A DNA stretch of 27,882 bases, taken from an uncultured Collinsella sp. (lineage in GTDB: Bacteria > Actinomycetota > Coriobacteriia > Coriobacteriales > Coriobacteriaceae). A program made the translations under genes and the position numbers. The stretch spans positions 1 through 27,882 of the forward strand of contig CAKTWW010000029.1 in assembly GCA_934630855.1 (NCBI GenBank), read 5' to 3'. Under the pieces are notes generated by a model. That model saw only the letters and a program-made list of their open reading frames with translations, did not search any database and was not told the DNA's origin. Below, one piece after another: positions 15,501-21,494 of this stretch (within the stretch, counting starts at the first letter, position 1; the number at the start of each line of letters is the position of its first letter).

Positions 15501-16625
15501 ATTCTTCTTGCCGTAGGGTGCCGAGACCACGATGGCGAGGTCATCGCAAAAATCGCGATCGAGGTCGCCGGCCGCTAGCGAAACGACAGGAGCTGACTGA
15601 AGTTGCGTCCAGGAGTCGTTCCCGCCCTTGTTGTGCGTGGTGTAGTCCGCGGCGTTACCGGCATCGATTTTGACGACGCTTTGCTTCCAGTTGCCGCCCT
15701 CCAAGTCATACATGTCGACTACAGCCTTGCGCACGCCGTTCTCGTCGACATAGCAGCCCGCGTAGACAAAAAGCTCGTCGACGCCGTCGCCATCGACATC
15801 GCCCGCCTCGACATCAAAGACGGCGTCGTGCTCTTGTAGGTAGCCGGCGTTCAGATACTTAAAACGGCCTCCGTCCATCATATTGGTGTTGACCGTCACC
15901 GGCAGGCGTGTATCGAGAGTGCGTGTGCGCCCGTTGCTAAACGAATAGAGGACCAGCTCAACCTTTCCGGCGTACGACTTGCCGCCGATCGTCGTGGAAG
16001 AACTGTCGCCGTAGGCACGAAGCTCGGCAACGCGGCTCTTTTTGCCCGTACTGGCGTCGCTGCAGAACTCAACACTTGCGGCGTGAATGCCCGAGAAACC
16101 GTTGTTGTCGTTGGCGAGTACTGTTGAGGACCCATTGTTGCTTAGGTACGACCAGTCACCGCCACCGTAGTCGCTATGCTTGTAGAGATCGCTGTTCGTA
16201 TCGAAATTGTTGACGTTTTGCCAGAACTTTGCGGCGCCCCACACACTTCCATAGCCATCGGTGAGTTTGCTGCTGCCGCCAATGTCACCGCGCTCGACGT
16301 TCTCGAGCTTGTCGCGCAGAGTGTAGCGATTGCCATGGCTACCGTTAGCTGCCATATAGACCTCGCTGCGCGTGGCAAACGTCGTGGGAGCACTGGTGGA
16401 ATAGGGGCCAACGGTATCGGCCGGAATGTCCTCGCTCGTGCCCAGGCCCAGGTCGCTATAGTCCTGCTCGGTCATATCGGTGATTGCGGGTGTGTCTGCC
16501 GCCTGGGCAACCTGGGGTGTGGCCGTGAAACAGGCGACACTCGTTGCAATCAACGCAGCAAGCGCCGCCGTCCCAACAAGCGGGATTTTCGACAACCGAC
16601 GAATGTGGGGGTATGGAACGTACAT
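12537..16625 (-). CDS. Giant cell-wall-anchored surface protein (FG-GAP/VCBS-like, FnIII, Ig-like)
   Basis: A 1362-residue secreted protein. A signal peptide (1 to about 43, ending AQA-AD) is followed by a large N-terminal half with FG-GAP/VCBS-like calcium segments such as AGDVDGDGVDELFVYAG (about 272-288), GDLDRDFCDDLAIVV and a third near NLDGLSEQPAVDEV. Then come a Ser/Thr/Gly-rich beta region (about 720-1010), a fibronectin III domain (about 1020-1120), an Ig-like domain (about 1125-1240), a Pro/Thr/Lys wall-spanning stretch and the sorting signal LANTGD (about 1325) with membrane helix and RRKTH tail. The start ATG 16625 has GAGG six bases upstream; the upstream ATG 16661 lacks a site. 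GC content looks lower than in neighbouring enzymes. It is probably an adhesin or receptor-like protein; the ligand is unknown. Confidence 0.85.
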   Translation of the reverse strand: MYVPYPHIRRLSKIPLVGTAALAALIATSVACFTATPQVAQAADTPAITDMTEQDYSDLGLGTSEDIPADTVGPYSTSAPTTFATRSEVYMAANGSHGNRYTLRDKLENVERGDIGGSSKLTDGYGSVWGAAKFWQNVNNFDTNSDLYKHSDYGGGDWSYLSNNGSSTVLANDNNGFSGIHAASVEFCSDASTGKKSRVAELRAYGDSSSTTIGGKSYAGKVELVLYSFSNGRTRTLDTRLPVTVNTNMMDGGRFKYLNAGYLQEHDAVFDVEAGDVDGDGVDELFVYAGCYVDENGVRKAVVDMYDLEGGNWKQSVVKIDAGNAADYTTHNKGGNDSWTQLQSAPVVSLAAGDLDRDFCDDLAIVVSAPYGKKNIATSTHCELFSWDASKGALVHVDALGDAGAISLSANGKTMVAANATFGTFAAYDEEGKKTGETVTGLILAGYDWQRSAFDYDAYDGSKELYGALYRYAYFDSESGEFKLSDCKEYRDGLLASYGLMHVPNSAWKDSAQDERYPCTLAPIALATANLDGLSEQPAVDEVLVGGDVFRDFACNTAQSGAQGLGSMVGTMSMSGQQYNCSNKHDHKGIEQVWISDVKAGSVSGSDRYNESFIAVVGKHRDEDLRKDDDYYWMTASHFSLDENGKARRGEEQVISESNRRGTTYGTFISLALPDVDNDSVKITYKDRYKVYTNPRVLAVLQDAPYVEDLEQAYGYLVLGGTEYGEGTSTGQIHGGTIGAELGVAVEVQTGPPLVAINASVDFAAEGCYDYRSERTVSASVSYESHAGEGDKAVLYTIPMVYYEYEIENEETGGKGVMAAPVSLGAQTSVVNVEAYDRIAKQHNMTPLSYFLTNRSGEPGTYQTTLNGETPVGDSFGLGKPGVTRAYTHDGFNGAVAQSGASIEQTIEVEEGEEQEFEYGFTLNGSVVMGAKLAKHELFGGLCFGANAGFTTGNSSSESTEYGGTVDNLPEAAKDKYGFAWRLGVNAVDVNKFEDGSGDKLGTKDTDQFWIVGYDVKDVEMPKAPAVTGFTANAVDSTSVTFSWDDVLANKSGFSYGVGMLQSNAADAVVNSWKIADNTQTSLKWDGLQPNTEYRFAIAAVKNGSTTETGIRSAIITVKTMPDGMTMTVSGPAADTAERAALEYDSSIERTAGSHLTLLAIGHVTQRGADGVETELAPTYIWYRKGRGETEFKRVGADGSLAAGTASTLGIDLTADDDGAQYYCHVGYNDVGLDTGVTLVNITAEETAPTTVNAAPIRTRRLFSQASAGAKKFLDHTLVNTAGPTDSEGSKDPETPETPTNPDKPKSDNGAKTDTKVKTTTTAKNLANTGDKTFAIVATAAAAGAIFVAIALVMLIKRRKTH

Positions 16626-16694
16626 GGGGGGCCTCGCTTTACTCAAGTGAAGTGGACTCATTTGTCCAAATAATATGTCTGGAACCCAATTCCA

Positions 16695-16728
16695 CGTGTC
16701 TCATTTCCGCCAACGGCGTGTCTCATTT
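16695..16728. repeat. 12-bp direct repeat upstream of the giant surface-protein gene
   Basis: CGTGTCTCATTT occurs at 16695-16706 and 16717-16728, a period of 22 bp, two helical turns. It lies 70-105 bp upstream of the start codon, between the palindromic array and the gene, and could be a regulator site. It might also be a decayed fragment of the array, which has similar CGTCCCACTTT stretches. Confidence 0.4.
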
Positions 16729-16746
16729 TTGAAAAGCAGCTGTGTC

Positions 16747-17085
16747 GGAAAACCTTGTCCCAGTTCAAAGGCCATTTCTGGGATGTACTTTCCGTCGAGT
16801 GCCTCATCGGGAAACTGCATCCCATTTCAAGCGTCGATTCTGGGACGCACTTTCCCCTTAGACCCTCAACCGGAAACCGCATCCCACTTTGAGCGCAAAT
16901 TCCGGGATGCATTTTCCGCTTGAGCGTCATTGGGAAACGGCGTCCCACTTTGAGGGTTGATTGTGGGATGCACTTTCCGTCAGAGGCCTCAACGGGAAAC
17001 CACATCCCACTCCAAAGGCAAATTCTGGGACACACTTTCCGAAACCCCACCCATCTGGAAAGCCCGTCCCACTCTGAACACATTG
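16747..17085. repeat. Tandem array of six ~62-bp palindromic units
   Basis: Units begin at 16747, 16809, 16871, 16932, 16994 and 17056 (spacing 62, 62, 61, 62, 62; the last is incomplete). Each of the five full units is about 47 bases of imperfect palindrome, GGGAAACNGCATCCCA at the left and TGGGATGCACTTTCC at the right, around a variable 16-18-base centre, then a 14-16-base spacer. A 141-codon open frame crosses it on the minus strand but has no ribosome site, and the 62-bp period breaks the reading phase. In the 657-base gap 16626-17282 this is the main content. Confidence 0.8.
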
Positions 17086-17137
17086 GGGCATGGAATTATC
17101 AGCTCCCCACCTGCTAGGCCTAGGTTCCGCAAAGTGG

Positions 17138-17263
17138 CGCCTGCCCGGCGGAGGCATATAAGGTTCATCGCGAGTTCCGCACGAGCCGGAGAGCACTTAA
17201 TGTGCTCTCCGTGCGAGCAGGACTGTAGAGCAGGGAACCTTATATGCCCCCGACGAGCAGGCG
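17138..17263 (-). ncRNA. Structured 3' element, copy 2
   Basis: Outer arms 17138-17166 and 17235-17263 pair over about 29 bases with four differences. The inner stem GGAGAGCAC (17188-17196) pairs with GTGCTCTCC (17201-17209). The plus strand between the stems carries CGCGAGTTCCGCACG and GCAGGACTGT-GAGCAG, the same sequences found in reverse complement in copy 1, while both stems differ in sequence. It starts 19 bases after the stop of the minus-strand membrane-protein gene, so in the transcript both copies have the same orientation. Confidence 0.65.
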
Positions 17264-17282
17264 ATACATTTAGAAAATGGAC

Positions 17283-17945
17283 CTAGCACTCCGCCTTCAT
17301 GGCGTTGTAGCCGATCAGCACGGTCCACACATACGCGCAGGTCTTTGGGATCATGAGCATGCCGATAGCTGGGACAACCTCGGCCCACAGGACCACGGGA
17401 ATGTAGAAGCCAAAGCTCAGCACGATGGTGAGCCACATCCAGCGGAAGGCCTCGTCATTGTCCTCCTTTGCCCTGCGATAAAACAGCACGATGACCATCA
17501 GGCCCATGATGGCAAACGGGATGTTGCGCAGGATGCCCCACGTGAGCGGGGTCTGGTTGGTGAGCCACTGGTTTTGCGGCAGCATGCACAGCGCGACACG
17601 CATAGCGGCAAGGACAAAGATCGCTACAGTCGTCCCAACGTGGTTCTTAGCTTGATAGCGCTCGCGCCACACGTAGTAGAGCAGCACGTAGAAGACGGTC
17701 ATGGTAATCGAGGTAATCCACTTGCCCAGGCCCAGCTGCATGGCATAGGCGTCAAAGCCGGTCGTGCAGAGCGCCAGTGCGCGGGGCACCAGGTGGAACG
17801 AATCGCCGGCGCCCAGCACGACCGCCATCCAGCCGAACAACTGGAACTGGCGGTTGCCCTTGCTGCCGCGAATCATGCGGACACCGATGGTGATAACCGT
17901 CACCAAATAGACAATGTCAAAGAGCGTTTCGAAAATAGCACGCAT
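17283..17945 (-). CDS. Conserved seven-helix membrane protein, TetR-linked
   Basis: A 220-residue hydrophobic protein with about seven membrane helices, including IFETLFDIVYLVTVITIGV near the N terminus, WITSITMTVFYVLLYYVW in the middle, and NIPFAIMGLMVIVLFYRR and WLTIVLSFGFYIPVVLWA towards the end. No family with a known reaction was recognised. Conserved polar spots include GDSFHLVPR and REDND-like loops (RRAKEDNDEAFRWMW). The ATG at 17945 has AAGGAG eight bases upstream. It lies below tetR on the same strand, separated by a terminator and its own operator-like palindrome (18019-18033), so it is probably the main target of that regulator. A structured element follows its stop. Confidence 0.75.
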   Translation of the reverse strand: MRAIFETLFDIVYLVTVITIGVRMIRGSKGNRQFQLFGWMAVVLGAGDSFHLVPRALALCTTGFDAYAMQLGLGKWITSITMTVFYVLLYYVWRERYQAKNHVGTTVAIFVLAAMRVALCMLPQNQWLTNQTPLTWGILRNIPFAIMGLMVIVLFYRRAKEDNDEAFRWMWLTIVLSFGFYIPVVLWAEVVPAIGMLMIPKTCAYVWTVLIGYNAMKAEC

Positions 17946-18006
17946 ATATATGTCTCCTTAGTTGAATGATTGCGAAAGAACGGTTCTGCCTCTTGGGGCC
18001 AGGCAT
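17917..18006 (-). CDS. Possible 29-residue leader ORF overlapping the membrane-protein start
   Basis: ATG 18006 lies five bases after a perfect AAGGAGG, the best ribosome site in the region, immediately downstream of the operator-like palindrome. The frame MPGPKRQNRSFAIIQLRRHI continues nine more codons and stops at 17917, 29 bases inside the membrane-protein gene in another frame. It is basic (R/K-rich). It may be a leader peptide that couples translation, or the ribosome site may be accidental. Confidence 0.35.
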   Translation of the reverse strand: MPGPKRQNRSFAIIQLRRHIYACYFRNAL

Positions 18007-18018
18007 CACCTCCTTAAC

Positions 18019-18033
18019 GTGAACGATGTTCAC
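18019..18033. promoter_or_regulatory. TetR operator candidate upstream of the membrane-protein gene
   Basis: GTGAACGATGTTCAC is a perfect 6-3-6 palindrome. The same TGAAC-N3-GTTCA pattern is present upstream of tetR at 18646-18660, and the two sites bracket the regulator gene. Confidence 0.7.
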
Positions 18034-18044
18034 TTTCTTGCCGT

Positions 18045-18067
18045 AAAAATCCCCGCATTGCGCGGGG
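18045..18067 (-). terminator. Intrinsic terminator of tetR
   Basis: CCCCGC (18051-18056) pairs with GCGGGG (18062-18067), and on the minus strand the stem is followed by ATTTTT. It starts six bases after the tetR stop codon. Confidence 0.8.
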
Positions 18068-18072
18068 ACCGT

Positions 18073-18630
18073 TTAATAGAGGGTTCGTCGCGTGATCTCG
18101 AGCACGGCGCTCGGATCGAAATCTTGCCGAATCACAGCGGAGAGCATCAGCGAGAACAGAACCTCGGCAAATTGCTCGGCAGTAAATTGCTCCGTAAAGG
18201 CATCTGACCGCACCCGCGGATCGCGCTTGAGCACCACGCAAAGCTGGTCGAGGATGTGCTGCCAGGCATGATGCATCCGACGCTTGCCGTCCGCGGCGTC
18301 CTGCTGCATAAAACTCAGCGAATGTTGCGTAAAGAAGCCTGGGTACTTTTGGCAGCCGTGCTCCATCTGGCGATACATCCACTGGATGCACGCGAGTGTA
18401 TCGTCCAAGATCGCCTCGTCATCGGGGTGATGGAAAATATCGCCCCAGACGCTTGCCACCGTTGCGCCGACCAGCGCTGTCTTAGAATCGAAGTAGTTGT
18501 AGATGCATCCGACCGACACGCCGCAGGCCGCGGCAACCGAACGGATGTTGACGCCGGTCCATCCGTTTTCCTGGATGAGCTTACGACTCGTCTTGAGGAT
18601 TTCCTCCTTAGACGTCGCTGTGTTATTCAT
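18073..18630 (-). CDS. TetR/AcrR-family transcriptional repressor
   Basis: A 185-residue regulator. The N-terminal helix-turn-helix domain (about 8-55) reads ILKTSRKLIQENGWTGVNIR, then VAAACGVSVGCIYNYFDSK, the family pattern in which the recognition helix is followed by YNYF-x-SK. The helical C-terminal domain (about 60-185) is the ligand and dimer part, with no recognisable specificity. The ATG at 18630 has GGAGG seven bases upstream; ATG 18660 lies inside the operator. A TTGACA at 18686-18681 serves as -35, and the operator at 18646-18660 covers the -10 region and the start of the transcript, so autorepression is likely. The ligand is unknown. Confidence 0.88.
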   Translation of the reverse strand: MNNTATSKEEILKTSRKLIQENGWTGVNIRSVAAACGVSVGCIYNYFDSKTALVGATVASVWGDIFHHPDDEAILDDTLACIQWMYRQMEHGCQKYPGFFTQHSLSFMQQDAADGKRRMHHAWQHILDQLCVVLKRDPRVRSDAFTEQFTAEQFAEVLFSLMLSAVIRQDFDPSAVLEITRRTLY

Positions 18631-18645
18631 GCCCTCACCTCCAAT

Positions 18646-18686
18646 GTGAACACAGTTCATTTTTCCACGGCGCGTTCCATTGTCAA
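18646..18686 (-). promoter_or_regulatory. tetR promoter with overlapping operator
   Basis: TTGACA (minus, 18686-18681) is followed at 17 bases by a weak AAAATG -10. The palindrome GTGAACACAGTTCAT (18646-18660) overlaps that -10 and differs by one outer base from the perfect site at 18019-18033. The TTGACA begins one base after the T-run of the flavodoxin-gene terminator, so the two genes are insulated but tightly packed. Confidence 0.65.
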
Positions 18687-18715
18687 GAAAAAAGCCTCGA
18701 GAATCTCGAGGCTTT
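18687..18715 (-). terminator. Intrinsic terminator of the flavodoxin-like gene
   Basis: AAAGCCTCGAG and CTCGAGGCTTT form a perfect stem with a three-base loop, followed on the minus strand by six Ts. It lies 41 bases after the stop codon at 18757. Confidence 0.9.
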
Positions 18716-18756
18716 CACGTTTGTACGGTCGAATGCGCGGCACCGCGAGTGGCGGT

Positions 18757-19308
18757 CTACTCGCCCAACACGGCCTTTTTGGCGGCTGCAGCCATGTTGT
18801 CCAGATCTTCCTTGGTGGGGTGATCCTTTGCGGCAACCCAGTTGTCGAGCAGCATCTTAAAGCGGGCATTGTCGGGATCCTGCTCGAGCATGGCCTCGTA
18901 GCGTTGCTTGACCGCGGGGCCCATCTTGCCCTGGCACATGGCCCAGCCCGCAAGCTCGGCGTCATCGGCCAAATTGGACGACACGCGGTCGATAATCTGC
19001 TGATAATAGCTCTGGTCGGCGCCAAAGCCGCAGGTACCAAAGAGGAAAACGCGCTTGCCGTGCAGGGCGGAGAGCAGCGCTGCGACCGAAGGCGTGCATG
19101 CGCCCTTGTCGCACCAAAAGCCGACGAGCACCGTGTCGGCCGCGCAGGCACCCTGCGCCTCGCGCGCAACCTGATCTGCGTCCGCATCGTCACTCAACGC
19201 CGCGGCGTGGACAAACTCAACGCCCGCAGCCTGCAGAGCGCGCTTGATCGCGCCCGAAACCATCCTGGTATTACCGCTCTTGCTGTTAACCACCAAAGAG
19301 CACGTCAT
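18757..19308 (-). CDS. Flavodoxin-family protein (BilS-like)
   Basis: A 183-residue flavodoxin-fold protein. The FMN phosphate loop is NSKSGNTRMV (8-17), and GFWCDKGACTPSV and LFGTCGFGADQSYYQQII are the second and third flavin-side segments. The GFW-DKG and LFGT-G blocks resemble the flavodoxin-like proteins often named BilS, some of which accompany bilirubin reductase, but no bilR-like gene is in this window, so the role stays open. An unusual C-terminal third (about 130-183) is helical and charged. ATG 19308 follows GAGG by ten bases; GTG 19314 is four bases from it and is the alternative start. It is monocistronic. Confidence 0.7.
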   Translation of the reverse strand: MTCSLVVNSKSGNTRMVSGAIKRALQAAGVEFVHAAALSDDADADQVAREAQGACAADTVLVGFWCDKGACTPSVAALLSALHGKRVFLFGTCGFGADQSYYQQIIDRVSSNLADDAELAGWAMCQGKMGPAVKQRYEAMLEQDPDNARFKMLLDNWVAAKDHPTKEDLDNMAAAAKKAVLGE

Positions 19309-19370
19309 AGTCACGTTGCCTCGTTTCCCCCAAAACTAAAGCCACTAATGCAATTTATTAGATGAATATC

Positions 19371-19380
19371 TTAGTACTAA
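19371..19380. promoter_or_regulatory. Palindrome in the flavodoxin-gene promoter region
   Basis: TTAGTACTAA is a perfect 10-bp palindrome 62 bases upstream of the flavodoxin start, next to an AT-rich stretch with TAATAA that could be the -10. This is a possible operator; the evidence is slight. Confidence 0.2.
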
Positions 19381-19517
19381 CGACGCAGATGTAAACCACC
19401 GTCTGTCGATTGGCAGAGCGGACGATATCAATGGACATCCACACCAGCAACGCAAGCCCCAAAATTTATACGCTTTGAGACAGCTAAGCTGCCCTATGCC
19501 CCGAATCGATGACAACC

Positions 19518-19575
19518 GTCACCATAATTCGCCGTCAATCGTCACCACAAAATACCGTCGATCGTCACCACACTG
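19518..19575. repeat. 23-bp direct repeats with GTCACCA starts
   Basis: GTCACC occurs at 19518, 19541 and 19564, exactly 23 bp apart, and the intervening bases are similar (AATTCGCCGTCAATC versus AAATACCGTCGATC). CCCCAAAATT at 19457-19466 and AATTTTGGG at 19590-19598 enclose the block as an inverted pair. The arrangement resembles the repeated transposase sites at the ends of IS21-type elements, but no transposase is present. Apart from this, 19309-19634 holds no gene. Confidence 0.4.
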
Positions 19576-19595
19576 CAGGTAGAACACATAATTTT

Positions 19596-19624
19596 GGGAC
19601 AAACTAATCTGATTAATTTGCCCC
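19596..19624 (-). terminator. Hairpin after the ABC exporter operon
   Basis: On the minus strand GGGGCAAATTAATC pairs with GATTAGTTTGTCCC, with two G-U pairs and a one-base loop in the simplest drawing. It begins 10 bases after the operon stop at 19635. There is no U-tract, so termination is likely but not certain. Confidence 0.45.
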
Positions 19625-19634
19625 ACGCACCTGC

Positions 19635-21494
19635 TTACTGGGCGAATTGGCTGCGGTAGAGCTCGGCGTAGAAGCCGCCTGCCGCCAGCAGCTCGTCGTG
19701 TGTGCCGCGCTCGATAATCTCGCCGTCGCGCATGACCAGGATGCAGTCGGCGTTACGGATCGTGCTCAGACGATGCGCCACGACAAAGCTCGTACGACCG
19801 GCCATGAGCTCGTCGAACGCCGCCTGCACCTGCAGCTCGGTGCGGGTATCGATGCTCGAAGTCGCCTCGTCCAGCAGCAAGATAGCCGGGTCGGTGAGCA
19901 TGACGCGCGCGATGCACAGCAGCTGCTTTTGGCCCTGGCTAAACGTGCCACCGTCCTCGCCGATCACCGTGTCGTAGCCGTTTGGCAGCTGCACGATAAA
20001 CTTGTGCGCATGCGCGCGCTTGGCCGCCTCGATAATCTGCTCGCGCGTGGCGTCGGGGCAACCGTAGGCAATGTTCTGGGCCACCGTGCCCTCGAACAGC
20101 CAGGTGTCCTGCAGCACCATGCCAAAGGCGCGGCGCAGGCTCTCACGCGTGTAGTCGCGCGAGGAGCGACCGTCGACCACGATGCGCCCGGCATCGATAT
20201 CGTAAAAGCGCAGCAGCAGGTTGATGAGCGTCGTCTTGCCGCAGCCCGTGGGACCGACCAGGGCAAACCGCATGCCGGGTTTGGCATCGATGCAGATGTC
20301 CTGCAGCAGCTTGCGGTCGGGCACGTAGCTAAAGTCCACATGCTCAAAAGCGACCTCACCCTGCGGGGCCGTGAGTTCAATGGCATCCACAGCGTCGGGC
20401 TCCTGCTCGTGCGCATCGAGCAGCGCGAACATGCGGCGCGCCGAGGCATAGGCCGTCTGGATCTGCGTGATGACGTTGGTGACCTCGTTGAACGGCTTGG
20501 TGTACTGGTTGGCGTAAGACAGGAAGATCTGCACGCCGCCCACCGTGAGCGCCGCGGGCACGCCCGTGATCACGCCCACGCAGCCGATCACGGCCACCAC
20601 ATCGTAGATGATGTTGTTGATAAAGCGCGTGCCGGGGTTTGAGAGCGAACCCATAAACTGCGCGCGCTCGCCCGCCGTGTAGAGCTCGGTGTTGAGGGCA
20701 TCGAAGCGCTGCTGGGCGCGCGAGCCATAGGCGAAGGCGTCCACAAGCTTTTGCTCGCCCACATACTCCTCGATATGACCGCCCAGCTGGCCCTGAATAC
20801 GCTGCTGAGCCGTAAAGCTCTTGTTGGAGAGCTTGGCGATGACGCCGGCCGCAAAGATGGAAAGCGGCGTGACGAGCACCACCACAAGCGTCATGGTTAG
20901 GTTGATGGAGAGCATAAACGCGAGCGTGCCCACGATAGTGATGACGCCGGTAAAGAGCTGGGTAAAGCCCTGCAGCAGACCGTCGCCCACCTGGTCGACG
21001 TCGTTGACCACGCGGCTCATAAGGTCGCCGTGGGCATGGCTGTCGATAAAGCTAAGCGGCATGCGGCTGAGCTTGTCGCTCGCCTCCACGCGCATGTCGC
21101 GCACCGTCTCGTAGGACAGGCGGTTGACGCAATAGCCCTGCAGCCACTGGAAGGCCGCGGCGCCCACCACGACCAGCGCGAGCTTGGTGACGAGCGGCAG
21201 CAGCGCGTCAAAGTCCACCCGTCCGGCGGCAACGATAAGGTCGATGCCCTCGCCGATGAGGATGGGTGTGTAGAGCTGCAAGATCACCGAGATGGCGGCG
21301 CTCACAAACGACGCCGCAAACGAAATGCGGTGCGGACGCACGTAGCCCATCAGGCGGCGGGTCACCGTGCCTACGGGATAGCGCTCGGGGTCGCCGGGCT
21401 GGCGCGGGCCGTCGCCCAGGTCGTTGAGCTTATCGTTGCCGGACACATTGGCCGTCATCGTGGCGACCGAACCGGAAGAAGTATACGGATTCAT
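19635..21494 (-). CDS. ABC exporter subunit with consensus ATPase site residues (TM288-like)
   Basis: A 619-residue half-transporter: six membrane helices (about 45-340), then an ATPase domain. Walker A is GPTGCGKTT (about 413-421), the signature is the variant FSQGQ (about 516-520), Walker B ends LLLDEA with catalytic E543, and the switch histidine is H574 in VAHRLS. Partnered with the upstream gene it forms a heterodimeric exporter of the LmrCD/TM287-288 type, which exports drugs or lipids. In that class this subunit supplies the catalytic glutamate while its variant signature faces the degenerate site. Its ATG at 21494 directly follows the TAG of the upstream gene, and its ribosome site GGAGGG lies within that gene, so translation is coupled. 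Confidence 0.92.
   Translation of the reverse strand: MNPYTSSGSVATMTANVSGNDKLNDLGDGPRQPGDPERYPVGTVTRRLMGYVRPHRISFAASFVSAAISVILQLYTPILIGEGIDLIVAAGRVDFDALLPLVTKLALVVVGAAAFQWLQGYCVNRLSYETVRDMRVEASDKLSRMPLSFIDSHAHGDLMSRVVNDVDQVGDGLLQGFTQLFTGVITIVGTLAFMLSINLTMTLVVVLVTPLSIFAAGVIAKLSNKSFTAQQRIQGQLGGHIEEYVGEQKLVDAFAYGSRAQQRFDALNTELYTAGERAQFMGSLSNPGTRFINNIIYDVVAVIGCVGVITGVPAALTVGGVQIFLSYANQYTKPFNEVTNVITQIQTAYASARRMFALLDAHEQEPDAVDAIELTAPQGEVAFEHVDFSYVPDRKLLQDICIDAKPGMRFALVGPTGCGKTTLINLLLRFYDIDAGRIVVDGRSSRDYTRESLRRAFGMVLQDTWLFEGTVAQNIAYGCPDATREQIIEAAKRAHAHKFIVQLPNGYDTVIGEDGGTFSQGQKQLLCIARVMLTDPAILLLDEATSSIDTRTELQVQAAFDELMAGRTSFVVAHRLSTIRNADCILVMRDGEIIERGTHDELLAAGGFYAELYRSQFAQ

Noticed and set aside
16658..17083. 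141-codon open frame across the palindromic array (minus)
   Set aside because: It has no ribosome site, the 61-62-bp unit breaks the reading phase so the translated repeats do not stay in register, and conservation is palindromic at DNA level.
16747..17085. CRISPR array
   Set aside because: Repeats are about 47 bases, imperfect and internally palindromic, spacers are only 14-16 bases and partly similar, and no cas genes are near.
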